Shown: positions 21,791-34,596 of the stretch, in pieces
How positions within the stretch are numbered: the stretch's first letter is position 1
Layout of the letters: every line of letters begins with the position of its first letter
NCBI GenBank assembly: GCA_038501785.1
Contig: JBAMJR010000040.1
Coordinates: forward strand, 12,990,893-13,054,892
Direction of reading: 5' to 3'
Length of the DNA: 64,000 nucleotides
Source of the DNA: Myoxocephalus aenaeus
Lineage: Eukaryota; Chordata; Actinopteri; Perciformes; Cottidae
Notes under the pieces: model-generated
Databases searched by the model: none
Told to the model about the DNA's origin: nothing
The model's input: the letters and a program-made list of their open reading frames with translations, nothing else
Program-made: the position numbers and the translations under genes

Positions 21791-24741
21791 ATCCCTTCTT
21801 AGGTGTGGGAAGTGGCAGAAGACGGCACAAAGAAAGCTGGCGACCGGCCAGGTGCATGAAGAGTGAAGAGGAAGAGAGACCAGTGTGACCAAGCCTAGTG
21901 ATGGCCGGTGACCATGGTGTTTTGTTTAATTTGACATTCTGGCTGTGCACTGGTGAACTGTAGGAGACTCTAGGCCTGGACTATTTTAATTGTTGTATTA
22001 TTATCTATACATTTTTTATTCTAAATCTGTGTGCTCACCAGTACAACAACATAAGGAGAACACATTTGGGGTTTCACCCCAGCTACATTTGGAGCTAGTG
22101 CTGCTAGTTACTTTCATTGGAAAAATATTGTTTTTTAGGTTGCATAGTCTTTTTAAATGTAGCATTCTTTCACGTTTCTCAAGAGCACCAACCCTATCTT
22201 TAACAAAAGTGTTATTGGTGTCAGTAGCTGAAGGTAAACATAAGTTTGTCTGGAGTCTGATCGATCTTATGAACTGAAATTTGACGGATAAACTTTGGTT
22301 CAACTGTGATGAGTTTCATCAGTGGCTGAGATGACGGGATAACCCACACAGACACCTTTTCAGTCTTGTTAATGTGTCTGTGTAAACACAGCTGCTGGTC
22401 TTTCTGTGCCAACATTGCCATGAAATCAAAAGCCATTGCACGTCACAATCATGACAAGAAAAATCTGGAGAGCAGAATAACAGTGGTCCTTCTGTTGACC
22501 TCTATTAAATGTCATACACCATATGAAGACCATGCTCTGAAACCTTGGTGGGTACATGAAACATCTACACCTATGGAATCATGTTCAACATTCATCAAAG
22601 TGCAGAGCTTTGCAGGAAACAGCAACTCCTGTAAAATACATTAAAATGTTATTCTCTTTTACGTAACAGATGCTGTGTTTGTGTGCACGTTTAAATTGAA
22701 AGGTTAAATGTTCAAAACAGAATAGGCATGTCAGAGAAGAAAATAAATGCAAACATTGTATGACAAAGAAATGAAGAACTGCAAAATATATCTTTTTTAT
22801 TTAGCTGTTTCACTCTTTCTTTTTCATCATTCAGTTTCTACTTCATTGTAAATTGCATGGAAGCTTATTCAAATGTCAATATTCCGCCTCCAATTTCTGA
22901 CTGGACCGTACAAACTGCATGCAGTAACTTCAAACCAAAGTGAGTTTTGATGGGAAACTCTTCTTGTTTTCAAATGCTTGAAGAAACGCACCAGTTTACT
23001 GCTGCTGTGTCTGGTTTACACCACTTGATTAGAGTGGGAGAACTGTGGGGAGACTGACAGACTAAGCAAGCCTGGGGGCTGAAACCAGATCCCCTTTTAC
23101 AGCCATTTGCAAAACAACTTCTCTTTATAATATAATGCAGTGTTGAGCAGAGCCCCGCTGAGCCAGCAAGCTGCAGAGACATTTTTAATTGTTGCAGGTG
23201 GTCTGGCTCAGGGAACATAGCTGTGATGCTCAGGGATCTGCAAATAAAACTCCAAAGCATGCATGTGCGAATGGGTACGCAAACAAGAGAGCTGGGTCCA
23301 AGACAGCTGTGGCTGGGACTGCTGTGCCAAAAGTTTAAAGCCTGAGGTAACAGCATGTCCTCTTTGTTTGCCTTATACCACTGATTCAGAGTCCAGATTC
23401 AAACTGCATTATCATCAGGTCCTCTTCATTATTGTGAACTTTAAAACGTAAACTTTAAACTTTATTACGTTCGTCCTATTAGATAGTTGTACATACATAC
23501 ATGACATTTGGTCTCTGCATTCAACCCATCCATAGCAATGTAGGAGCAAAAATCAAGCAGATTAAGAAGAATAACTCTTTAAAGTCACATAATTTCAGTC
23601 TTAATCAACATAGTTGCAGTAAGTAAATGTATGTGCCTTGGATATTTCGGAAACTATGTAGTTTTATGAAACAAAACCGTAAACCTCTTAGTGATCCCTA
23701 GAGGCCACGTGACATGTTTCATAGTTCAAACAACATACGGACACCTTACATAATGGCCTGATCGCAATTATTTGAGTTGACTGTAATCATTTTGCACAAT
23801 CGTTCCTCAATCTTGAAGAATTAAGCCAATGTTATAAATGTTGCAACAATCAGAAAGTGAATTTGGTGAATTTCCATGAGTTGGGTATATTAACTCAACA
23901 AGGTTCCCATGTCAGGAAAAAGAACAGCTGGGCTGTCTTCACTGCTATTGGCCAGGTTTCTTTGTTATAGGACACCATATTTATTATCGTTGATGTAAGT
24001 TGATGACAGACCCTGTTAACTTGTGATAGTTTTGGGTTTGGTCTCATTGGTCTATTGCTGCAGGCAAATCTGGCTGGAAAACACTTTGATAATCTACTAT
24101 GAACATTATACATGATATAAAACATGTTCTAATAGAAAATTAACCTAATTATGAACCTGCAAATTTGTATAATAGGTCATCTTTTAAAATGTTGAACTTA
24201 TTCCACTTTCATACTATAATAACCACACACATAACACACAAGCAGACATACAGAGATTAGCTCGATGAAAGCGAGGAGAAGAATCCCTTGACTGGCACAA
24301 AATGAGAAATGCATCTCTGGTGTGAAATGTTATGAGTCTGAAAGGAATTTCCGCTTGGAGCATGAAAGTGCTTTGGAAATGTCATGGCCAAGAAAAACAA
24401 CAACAGCTAGAGCAACAACAGAATGAGAAAAGAAAATTAACTCAAAGGCCACAAAGTTGTATGCAGGTGTGGGGGAGATGATGAACTCTGGTCTTTCGCC
24501 GGTCGTTCACCGACTACTGGTCCATGACCTTTGATCCTCTGACCTTTGACACTGGTTAGATGTGCTCACTGTCTAACATGTAGGAGAGTAGGTTTCTGAT
24601 GGTCTTTGTTAACAGTGTCACTTTTAAAAGAAAGAAAGTTGTGATGCAAATTTAGGAATTGACCATGCTGTTACCTCTGGGGGGAACCTTCCTACGAAGG
24701 GATATCATATTTGAAAACATTTTTTTGAGTTTATGAGTTTG
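21791..24741. other. Intergenic DNA, no gene seen
   Basis: Frames up to 128 codons exist but none shows a domain, splice-site support or protein-like composition. A fish SINE-type scrap (GACATTTGGTCTCTGCATTC) lies near 23500-23530. Confidence 0.5.
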
Positions 24742-26945
24742 AGTTATAAGATAAGAGATAAGATAAAATAAGATAATCCTTTATTAGTCCTGCAGTGGGG
24801 AAATTACAGGATTACAGCAGCATTCCTCACAAGTAGATAAAAAGATCAAAATCAAGTAATATAAATAAACAGAAAAACAGTAAACAGTAATACAAACAAA
24901 ATAAAAAAGCAGTAAGAAGAATATTAAATATACAGACCGAGTACAAAATAAATGAAAGTATATTAAAAAAAAGTACGTATTGCACGTATTAGATATTGCA
25001 CCAGGTGAATTAATTAAAGTGTTCAAGTGTCAAAGTGTTCGTGGTCTACTGAGAGCTCAGCGTATTGTGCAGCCTGACAGCAGCGGGAAGACAGGACTTG
25101 CGGTACCTCTCCCTCAGACACTGAGGGTGAATCAGCCGGTGACTGAAGGAGCTGTGCAGCGCTGCCAGTGTCCTGCATGGGGTGGGAGGCGTGGTTTATC
25201 ATGGATGAGAGCTTAGTCATCATCCTCCTTTCCCCCACCACCTCTGTATCCAGAGGACGCCCCAGCACGCTGCTGGCCTTCCTCACCAGTTTGTCCAGTC
25301 TCCTCCTGTCAGCTGCCGTGATGCTGCTGCTCCAGAAGACCACTCCATAGTAGATGGCTGATGCCACCACAGAGTCAAAGATGGTCTTCGGGAGTGCTCC
25401 CTGCACCCCAAAAGACCTCAGTCGCCTCAGCAGAAAGAGTCTGCTCTGTCCCTTTTTGTAGAGAGTGTGTGCGTGTGCGTGGTCGGACCAGTCCAGTGTG
25501 TTGTTCAAGTGAACACCCAGGTACTTGTAAGACTTCACAATCTCAATGTCCAGTCCCTGGATGCTCACATGTATCGGAGGAGAGCGTTTACCCCAGCGGA
25601 AGTCCACCACCAGCTCCTTGGTCCGCTGGCACCATCCTAAAAAGTCCTGGTTCAGTTCTCTGTATTCCCTGCTGAGGCAGTCGTCAGAGAACTTTTGAGG
25701 TTAGCAGAGTTGTGTTTAAAGTCTGAGGTGTTCTGGCTCCATTCCTCTTCTCCATGTATATGGAGAAGAGGAATGGAGCCAGAACGGTTCCTTGTGGAGC
25801 CCCCGTGCTGCAGGACACCCGGTCTGACTCACACTCCCGTACCCGCACATACTGCGGACGGTTGGTGAGGTAGTTGAACATGTGCTCCGCTATCCCGCAC
25901 AACTGGTTTGCGCAGGATTTGAGGAGCCTCGAGCTGATGCCGTCTGGACCCGTGGCCTTCCTCACCTTGATCCTCCTCAGTTCCTTCCTCACCTGGTTAA
26001 GGGACACGCTGGGGGGTGGGGTGCTGTGAGGTGTTGGATTGGTGATGGGTTGCTGGTTGTAGAGTGCTGAGTATGAGAGGTGTGAAGGGGAGCCGAGTGC
26101 TGTGGAAGGGGGGGGGGGGGCAATAATCCACAGGGGGTGCAGATGATGGGGATTGCAGCAGCAGGGAGGTCTGGGTGGGGGGAGGGTGGATGGCTGGTCA
26201 AATCTGTTAAAAAATAAATTCAGATCATTCACCCACTTTTGATCCCCCCTTCAGTGATTTTGGCCATCACTGAATACTTCCCACACAGTTGTCTCAAAAC
26301 AGTCCTTCAGAGCCTCCTCGGCTCCATCGGTCCATCGTCGAACTGTGCGGGTCACAGCTGGCTGCTTCTGTGCAAGAGTTGTGTACACAGGCAGGAGGTG
26401 CACCAGGTTGTGATCAGATCGACCCAGGGGAGGGAGAGGTGATGATGAGTATGCCTCCTTGGTGTTGGCATAAAGAAGATCCAGTGTTTTATTGTCTCTG
26501 GTGTGGCATTTTACATACTGGGTGAATGTGGGCAGAGTGGAGGATGGAGGGGCATGATTAAAGTCCCCAGAGAGAAGGAGGAGAGCATTGGGGTGCTGTG
26601 TCAGCAGCCTGCTTGTCGCCGAGTGGATGACGTCACAGGCCGTTTCAGCGTCAGCAGAGGGGGGGATATATGCTGCCACCACAATAACGTGCGAAAATTC
26701 CCTTGGCAGATAGTGTGGCCTCATGCTAACCGCTAACAGCTCAATGTCCTTAGTGCAGGTCTGCTCCTTAATAGTGATGTGCCCAGAGTTACACCATCTA
26801 TCGTTCACAGACACTGCCAGTCCTCCTCCCTTCCTCTTACCGCTCTCCGTTGTCCTGTCCGCCCGTATGATGCGGAAACCGTCCAGCGTTTTTTTTTTTA
26901 CCTCACCCACATTTCACAAGAAACCAGCCCTACCTTGCCTCTGAT
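24742..26945 (-). mobile_element. Antisense CR1/L2/Rex-group LINE, 5'-truncated and rearranged
   Basis: On the minus strand: an endonuclease domain (26910-26251; LLLSGDFNHAP and GRSDHNLVHL are the catalytic GDFN and SDH motifs), then a stop and a missing linker, reverse transcriptase from 26232 (FFNRFD, KVRKATGPDGIS, TGAPQGTVLAPFLFSIY), then a fold-back rearrangement in place of the catalytic FADD segment, and the C-terminal region 25610-25023 (YKYLGVHLNNTLDWSDH, LFLLRRLRSFGVQ). The 3' UTR ends at 24742 in a TTATCTTATCTT-type microsatellite tail preceded by AATAAAGG. Non-functional. Confidence 0.85.
25730..25785. repeat. Perfect 26-bp fold-back palindrome
   Basis: Arms 25730-25755 and 25760-25785 are exact reverse complements with a 4-base spacer. 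They duplicate in inverted form the codons for the VLAPFLFSIY motif of the LINE reverse transcriptase. Confidence 0.95.
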
Positions 26946-26984
26946 TGGCTTGTACTAATTTATTCCTTTGCATAATGTGTTGTT

Positions 26985-27296
26985 TATTGCTGGTAGCCTT
27001 CTTGTATAGTGCTCTCATGTATGATCAAAATGTCTTTATTATGAGAAATGGACTGTACTTGTATACTTGTACACCCATTTATACACTGATGGCACAGGAC
27101 TACAACGCAGGCAGGAGTAGTTTGGGGTTCCTCCTCTGTTGGTCTCCTGAAGGTTTCTTCCTTTTTTCCATTTGAAAGGTTTTTTTCTGATCCGATGTAA
27201 GGTCCCGGGACAGGGATGTGTACAGATTGTAAAACCCTCCGCGGCAAATTTGTAATTTGTGATTTTGGGCTATACAAAATAAACTGAATTTAATTG
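26985..27296 (+). mobile_element. LINE 3' tail repeat
   Basis: A widespread fish repeat: it includes GATCCGATGTAAGGTCCCGG, GTACAGATTGTAAAACCC and the terminal ATTTTGGGCTATACAAAATA ahead of AAACTGAATTTAATTG. An antisense copy is at 3231-3420. Confidence 0.65.
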
Positions 27297-27570
27297 TTAT
27301 GCACCTTTCACCAAGTCAAATTCCTCGTATGTTCAACGTACTTGGCAAAAAAACGATTGATACTTATTACTGTAACAAATGTATTGTCTCTCTAAATGTA
27401 TTATTTTCATCAGTGATTCAAAATTGGCATTGCTTCCACCTCTGTTGGACCATCACGCATGTTTTAACTATATTATGTAAAAGATTAAAATGTATATTTC
27501 CACTTGCGTCAAGGTGGGGTGTTGTGCTGCTTTGATTATTTACTATGTTGCCGTTGGTTGAGGAGAGGGA
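27297..27570. other. Intergenic DNA, nothing recognised
   Basis: No feature found. Confidence 0.5.
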
Positions 27571-27573
27571 GAT

Positions 27574-27780
27574 CAGATCAGAATCAGAATCAGAATCAGA
27601 AACCGTTTATTGCCAGGAATGTTTTCACACAAACGAGGAATTTTTTGAGGCGGAAGGTGCATACATTGGACGTGGACATGGGACGTAAGACGAGACAAAC
27701 AACAATCAACAATCAACGAAAACAACAACAGTGCAATTGGAATGCGGTTGAATTAAAATATGTGTAGGATAAGCAAGTGC
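27574..27780 (-). mobile_element. Antisense retroposon 3' end with (GAATCA)n
   Basis: Three to four AATCAG units followed by AAACCGTTTATTGCCAGG and ACACAAACGAGGAATTT match the reversed tail of a common fish retroposon. Low-complexity A-rich DNA continues to about 27980. Confidence 0.5.
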
Positions 27781-27980
27781 TCAGTCAACAGATACGTTAA
27801 TGTACGTTAAAGTGACGTGTGTATTTAAGTTAAAAGTGTATGTTAAAGTGACGAGTGTTTAAGTATGCGGTGTGCAGAGGAGTGTATGGTAGAGAGAAAT
27901 AAAAATGAAAATAAAGAAGAGAAAATAAAAATAAAAATAAAAATTAAGAGTTAAAAATAAAAGTTGAAAATTAAAATAGC

Positions 27981-29455
27981 TGGGGGTGACAGAGACATTA
28001 AAGAGGTTTAAATGATCAAAATTCACATGACAGATTTCATTATGAAGCCTAATTAGTTTCAGGAGACCTCGTGCTACAGACAGCTCTGCAGGAGAGGAGG
28101 CACACCATTGAAAGCCAAAAAGGAAAGAATGGGTTGATATGCTTTCTTCGGGATTTTTTTTTTCCGGGAGAGACTTAAAGACGGTAAAGATGATTTGAGG
28201 ACGTTACCAGTTGATACATTCACATGTACGTTGATTATGATGACACAATTGAAGTTAGTCAAATAATTCCTTTATTTGTTTAGTACACTCAAGTAGGACA
28301 AGGGATGCATACATTCATTATAATTCATGTTCTCTTACCAGACTGTTATTTTCCCTTTTTTCCATGCTTCTTCTCGTCACATTCTACTGCACCATACCAA
28401 CTATATGCTGAGACAATGCTGGTGTACCTTTTAGTTCAGACTGATTTGGTTTACATTTGTACTATATGCCGTCAGAAAATGCTCAATGGTGAATCAAGGA
28501 TCATTTGGTCTCACAAGGGCTCATTATTGTGATGATAGAGTGCACAGATTCATTAAGTTATTCTCACAGTCACAGCAGATATAATATGTTTTAATTTCCT
28601 ATGTTCATTTGATGATGCAAAAACTGAGTGGACTAGAGCATTTTGAGAATAATGATTTAGGTTCTCTGGTGACATTTATGGGGGTCTCTAAATGTAGCGC
28701 ACTTCCCTGTCTGCATGAGAGATGTGTCTTGTCTTCACAATACCCTGTATGGAAATGATTTGAAAGAGCTTAACCAAATGCATTAGTTCCACTGTGCGTG
28801 TCCAATACTGATGCTCCAAACTCACATGTGCATATGAGCTCAACATGTCAACAGATTATTCCGAGTGAAAGGGGAGAGAAAATCCATGTATTTTCAAACA
28901 CTAAACAGATAAACTAATTCATCATTTTCAGGATGTGGATTCACTTCTCCCATCCATAAATACAGAAACTAGATGCAGGACAGGGTTCAGCAGGGTCAGA
29001 TCAAAACCTCCCAACGTTAGAATAATCAATACTTTTATTAATAAGCTAACATGTGGTTCTGCCTGTTATTCCTCAGGTTTTTTGTGTGGAGACATTCGGT
29101 GCAGTCTCAGGCCCATCAGCAGTTATCACTGCGCTGCTTTCTAAGCCTGAACCGATCCATTTCACTGCTTGCTTGACCTTCTCTCCAAACCATTCATCTC
29201 CACGCATTCCCAGAAGTGCAGAGCAAATTCTGTTGGACTTGCAAATGGAATGTAGAAATTTAACATGCTTAACAAAGCTAAAAAATATAACCAATCTGAG
29301 TCATAAAAAGTCCAATAAGTTTCATGAAATAATTCCACAGGCGGTGTTTATTAGATACCATCTGTTACACTATTTTGCCACCTGCCATTTTAAAGTTAAA
29401 GGCCTGCACTAGGAGCACAGAGACTATTGCTGGTGAAATGCACACTGTGATGAAC
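27981..29455. other. Intergenic DNA, no gene seen
   Basis: No convincing exon or repeat recognised. Confidence 0.5.
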
Positions 29456-29457
29456 AA

Positions 29458-29652
29458 CTTCCCTTTCCTGCCGTTCTGCAGCTGCAGCCGGGCCTGCAGC
29501 TCCTCGGGCTGTAAATCAGAGCCTTTGTACTCCAGAAGGATCCTATCAGCCACAGGTGCGGGCTCTGCATGGGGATTAGACAGCCCAGTGTTGGAAACAC
29601 TGAAAAGTGGAGAGCCCCAGTTTGCCTCAGCCAAACACAGGAGGAGAAGAGA
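29458..29652 (-). CDS. Weak candidate exon of an unknown secreted protein
   Basis: On the minus strand a good acceptor (pyrimidine tract then CCTTTAG) precedes about 65 residues: a hydrophobic SSSLLLLCLAEA that looks like the end of a signal peptide, then WGSPLFSVSNTG, and an acidic/amphipathic segment with LLEYKGSDLQPEELQARLQL ending QNGRKGK. There is no ATG in this frame upstream before a stop, so an upstream exon would be needed, and the donor (GTTGTT) is poor. Composition is protein-like but I recognise no family. Confidence 0.25.
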
Positions 29653-29685
29653 GGAGGATACTAAAGGCAGGAGTGCAAAACCCAA

Positions 29686-32402
29686 GATGGGGAAAGTGCC
29701 AAGGGTGTCAGGCAGAGTGGTGTTTTAGTTACACAAACAGTTCTCAGAGGCAGAAAAAAACTTGTTCACTGAAGCAAACCTCAGCGTGGAACTAAAGAAT
29801 CACTGATCCGTCTAAAAGGATTGTTCAAACACCTTATCTTACCTAAACAATAAAGTAGTTCGTTGTCCGTACATGACTGGTGTAAAGACTGATCTGCTGT
29901 AATTGTTAGACAGTTTTTACACATGAGTTTCATGTTCTATTGAATGAATAGTTCATGAGCCTTGGTTTCAATATATAGCCCAGTAATGTAGGTGTCTTCT
30001 TGAACCCTGTTTTAACATTGTTAGTCTGCACTTTATTCCTGCCAGGTACCAATATTTAGTCATGGTTGTATTGTGTATGTCTTTTGTATCGGAGTAAATA
30101 CAAGTCAAAATCTGAAGTCATTCCAATCTCAGCTGTTGGGATATTTGTCCAATACAATTTTTACTTTCTCAATACACAAATACATTTCTCCTCAAGTGAT
30201 AAAAAAGGTACTATATTCACAGAAAGCAAATGCATCGCATAAACATGTCATTTAGATACATATTGTGCAAATTATGGTGAGAGCCATGGAGATCTTCACA
30301 TCGACTAAGTATGGAGCTTCAGTCACAAATAACAGGTGAAATATGATGGCTGTGGGAAACACTGTCAAGGAAACAGCAAGGACCCTGGACAAGAGACTGT
30401 ATGAACACCAGACCAGAACCCCGCTCTGCATCCACTTGAAGAGGTCAAGGGTCATGGTACAGCAGTCAGTGGACCACTGGAGGAAGACCAAGGAGGACAT
30501 TCACATCTGACACCAGTGATCTTGGCTGGTTAGGTTCCATACTTAGAACTGGTGGTGACCAGTCTTTGCCCAATGAAGACTCTAAGATGAAGGTAAAACA
30601 GCTTGTGTATGGACCTTGAGTGAAGACGATTTTATTAAACTACTGTTCTGAATTTCAAGAATGACCTTTAAGGCTCATAGAAGAGGTTTTAGTCGTGTTG
30701 CTTTGTTCTGGGTATTTGGCTTATGACCTACACAACCACCACAGAAACATATTATGTTAAGGCTCCTCACTTCCTTTCTAAAACAATTTTAATGTCAGTT
30801 TATGATTTTGGAAGGTTGTTGCATGACCTGATACCACAGAAGCAACACAAATTGCAGATTGTTTATCTTCAAGATTTGATAGGGTAATAAGATAGAGGGC
30901 ACTTATATATTATTTCATTATATTTGAGCTAATTGTGTGTCTTTGCCATTGACATTATTCAGTACTGAGGTTAGTCAGCCACTAAAGAAGCACTGCCTCC
31001 AACAAATGTTAGTGGAGGTAAAACTCCAATGTGCCAAGTCGTTAGGGTGGGGGTCTGAGGGAGAGACTGTTTGCAGCCAAGCCCCCTTTTTGGACACCAC
31101 AAGGGGAACATTCACTGATGAAATGTGGCACAGGCCCAGGGAATGCAATTTCAAGCTTCCACATCTGCAAGAAAGATGAAACCAGGTTCCTAATTTTACA
31201 ATGACGACGTCAGTGAGACTACATTACAGCACTGGACGGGGTGCCAAATCCCCCTGCTCATGTTTCCTCCTCCTCTCTGCTTTTTTTTTCAATTTATTTA
31301 TTTGTATTGAAGAAATGGCCATTGGATTAGATTAGTTAGCACAAAAAGAAAAAGTTACACATTTTGAACAGAAGTGTGATTTGCAATATCTTTATGGGCC
31401 GACACTGAAAGTAGCTGTTTAGTTCCAGTGGTTTACCAGTTGTTGGGCTAATATTGTTAGCCCTGTTGCTGTGAATTTGCTTTGTAAGCGAGCAAGACTT
31501 GAGTGAAAACAGCCCTGAGTGTACAGGAGCTGCCAATGACTCTGCAAACTAAACACAATGTGTATTCCCAAATGTCAGAGACAAGATCCAATGCCAACAT
31601 TTAAAAAATACTTTAAATAGTTTAAGGTTGGCCGAGATAATTTCAAAAACAATGATGATTGAACAAATGCCTGTATGGACGGAGATCATTAAAACATATT
31701 AGTGTGGATGTGGCCTCAGTAGAGGGGTGCCACTTTTAGGCTGACAGCAGCTGCTCTATCATTCATTTGAATGGAGCCAATCTGGCAACTCAATGGGGTG
31801 CCAGCACAGGGGTCTCTGGCAAAACACAGGCTCGTCCAGAAAAAAAAAGGTTGAAGCATCATCAACCTTTGGTGCAACAAAACGTGACGTCATTTGCAAG
31901 GTTACGATGGCAGATCAAATATGGAAACTTTCCAGGTAGATTTTGTTACATGAAAATAATATTTCAACTGTACCGACTTTACGATCTTTGCAAAATAGCT
32001 GTTGTCGTGATAACTTTCAAGAGTTGTAAACTCCTGTGAGTGTAGCCCCCTGAAATGTTTGACTGTAGAGAGATGTAGCATGCTGAGGTCAGTTTGATCT
32101 TTTAGGTTCAGTTTAATGTTAATTTAAGTCAGTTTTGTTTTTATTTAAACTAGTTCTGTATTTAGTTCGGCCAGGTTTGTGTTTAGTTTGATCTTTTTTT
32201 TTCTTTAGTTAGGTCAATTTTGTTTTTCATTATGGCACATTTGTTTTTATTATTTGAGTCAGTTCTGCCTTTAATTTTGTATTCATTTATGTCTGTCTTG
32301 TGTTTGATCAATTTTGCATTTAGCTGGTAATATTGACCGTGTATAATTTATTCATATAACAATATTTTTTTATAATTAATAATATTATAATATTATTTTT
32401 TT
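29686..32402. other. Intergenic DNA, no gene seen
   Basis: Contains a TTTAGTT-rich low-complexity stretch at 32100-32300. Frames near 30252-30500 (minus) and 30937-31179 (plus) lack support. Confidence 0.5.
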
Positions 32403-32460
32403 GGTGGCTCAAGGTGGGTGGGGCCAAGCCCCGTTGCCCTCTATTGGCCGGCCGCCACTG
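32403..32460 (-). mobile_element. Single hAT end (CAGTGGCGG family)
   Basis: Read on the minus strand it starts CAGTGGCGGCCGGCCAATAG and resembles the left end of the hAT at 13062. No matching second end was found within 1 kb, so this is a truncated copy. Confidence 0.5.
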
Positions 32461-32675
32461 CCAGTGAGTGAGTAAACAGGTGAGAGTGATAGCGCTGACG
32501 AGGTGGGTGTAACTAACAGGTGCACAGAATGACCTGATGAGGTGATACAGAAGGGAGTGAGTGCAGTAGGGTGAACAGGTGAGCTGACGAAGTGTGACCA
32601 ACAGGTGCACTGAATGAACTGATTGAGCGTTTGAGAGAGAGTGGCGGGAGAGAATGGAAGCTGAACTGTGACAAG
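32461..32675 (-). mobile_element. LTR-like fragment
   Basis: On the minus strand it starts TGTCACAGTTCAGCTTCC and has the pyrimidine-rich, CACCTG-containing body seen in the solo LTR at 14935-15330. The other end is missing. Confidence 0.35.
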
Positions 32676-32855
32676 TTTGCTTGCAATACCAAGGTAATCA
32701 ATTTTAAACCGAATGCTCAATTAAACAGGAACCTCACGTAACGGTGAATATGTGGTGATCAATATGTCTTTACAGTTTCTGTCTCTATGAACTCTCAGGT
32801 AAATCTAAAAGGTTAATCTACTGAACTAAATGTATGTTATAAAATACATGTTTAA

Positions 32856-32896
32856 TATAATATAACAATGTATGATTCATACATTGTTATATTATA
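32856..32896. repeat. 20-bp fold-back palindrome
   Basis: Arms 32856-32875 and 32877-32896 are exact reverse complements with a single central base. Confidence 0.9.
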
Positions 32897-33705
32897 ACGT
32901 TTTTTTTGATGAACAAGGACATTATTTTTGATTGGTTATTAAAAATTATTGATTGGTTTCATGTTCAGGGTGTTGTGGCAGATTATCACAACATGAAGGT
33001 GTAAGTAATGAAGGGGAAATGTATTAAATTTCTTCTATTTATTACTTAATGTGGTGTTAATATGAACAGAAATGACTTAAGTATAAATAAATAAATAAAT
33101 GCATGAATAAATACAGGAATAAATACATGCTTAAATAAATGTAAAAATAAATAAATAAATACAGGAATAAATAAATACATGCTTAAATAAATGTATAAAA
33201 AAATACAGGAATAAATAAATAAATGCTTAAATAAATGTATAAATAAATACAGAAATATATACATATAAGTTATACCTAAACAGGACATCATTAAATAAAT
33301 CTATTTCTACATTTCTGTATTTCTTCATTTATTTATGCCTGTATTTATGTGTCCACACGTGTTTCTTCATTTATTTATGCCTGTATTTATGTGTCCACAC
33401 GTGTTTCTTCATTTATTTATGCCTGTATTTTATGTGTCCTTAGATGCAAATGAGCTGGGGCGGTCCGAACCTCTGTCTAAAGCATGATTGGTCACAGGAG
33501 TGTAATCGCACCTGGTATGTTATGCTCTACTACTTCTGCCTTGCATATGTTGTTGAAGTTGGCAAGCTCAGCAAACCGTTAGCAGAAGTCGTCGTTAGCA
33601 CTTGGCAACATGGCATTGTTATTACAAGCCATTTCAAATCAATTGCGATCTTTAGCAGACGATTCAAGCTGCTCAGCCACATCCCGCAGCAGGTCTGCCA
33701 CCGGG

Positions 33706-33855
33706 TTAGGGTGACCAGACATCCGGATTTAGGCCGGACAGTCCGGATTTTCAATGTCCTGTCCGGCGTCCAGCGCAGCATCAAGCCGGACACGTATTTG
33801 TTCTCCTTTTTGCATAACTGCAAACTTGTCACCTTTCGGCGAAATTCGCCGTTTT
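33706..33855 (+). repeat. Dispersed repeat GGGTGACCAGAC, copy A
   Basis: About 125 bases are shared with 38594-38722 (TTAGGCCGGACAGTC, CAGCATCAAGCCGGAC, AACTTGTCACCTTTCGGCGA). Confidence 0.7.
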
Positions 33856-33905
33856 GAAATCAAAATATGTGAACCTGTATGGAGGACCGTAAATGACTTA
33901 ATTAT

Positions 33906-34010
33906 TAGTGCTGTCATATTAGCGCGTTATTAACGGCGTTAACGCAAACCAATTTTAACGCCGTCAATTTTATTAACGGCGTTAACGCATTTTAATTTTT
34001 CAAAAAAAAA
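33906..34010. repeat. TTAACGGCGTTAACGC repeat
   Basis: Two direct copies of a self-complementary TTAACGGCGTTAACGC motif in the context GTGCTGTCATATTAGCGCG, typical of a dispersed fish DNA element. Confidence 0.55.
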
Positions 34011-34352
34011 AAATCCGCAAGCACCACGCCGGATGTAGTTCAACCGGAAGCAAAACAATAGGCACGCCGTTTGGGCTTGGAAGATAGGCTAACATTACGG
34101 TTTGAAATGAATGAATGGTGAGCGCGATACGGCAAAATTAATGATATTCAGTGAACTGCGAACAGGTGCGCGTGCCAGAAGGGAGCGCGAGTGAACACAT
34201 TGAACACAGCAGGAGAGAACGCAACGTTAGCCAGCTAGCTAAAGCTCCGGTGGAAAATTATTAGCTAACGCTATCGTTTTTGAGGAGGTAGATTTTGAGG
34301 TGAGGGGACTGACAAGGCAGAAGGTAAAGTGGTCCACCGTTCTATCAATAAG

Positions 34353-34546
34353 CAGACCTGCCAACCTGTACGCAATTTGCGTAGCGGATACGCATTTTGA
34401 CGTCAAAGTACGCTGGTAAAAATTAGTCTAAAGTTAATTTTAGACTAATTGACCAGCACACATTATATGCAATGCAATATAATGCATGACGAGTATTTAA
34501 TGACTTATCAATATATAGATTATATATATCAAGGTTGGCAGGTCTG
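34353..34546. mobile_element. 194-bp MITE with 6-bp target duplication
   Basis: Inverted ends CAGACCTGCCAACCT and AGGTTGGCAGGTCTG are flanked by AATAAG at 34347-34352 and 34547-34552. It contains its own hairpin (34421-34432 with 34439-34450). Confidence 0.8.
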
Positions 34547-34596
34547 AATAAGGCTAAACTAGAAGTTAACACTAATACAAACATTATTTTTGCAGA

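Noticed and set aside
22970..23356. 128-codon minus-strand frame
   Set aside because: Cys/Ser-rich random-looking composition with no domain, splice signals or repeats.
30252..30500. Minus-strand 82-codon hydrophobic frame resembling a multi-pass membrane protein
   Set aside because: No family recognised, no convincing splice partners, and frame ends in AT-rich DNA.
32320..32720. Minus-strand overlapping frames of about 100 codons
   Set aside because: They translate an LTR-like, pyrimidine-rich fragment and hAT end; no protein domain.
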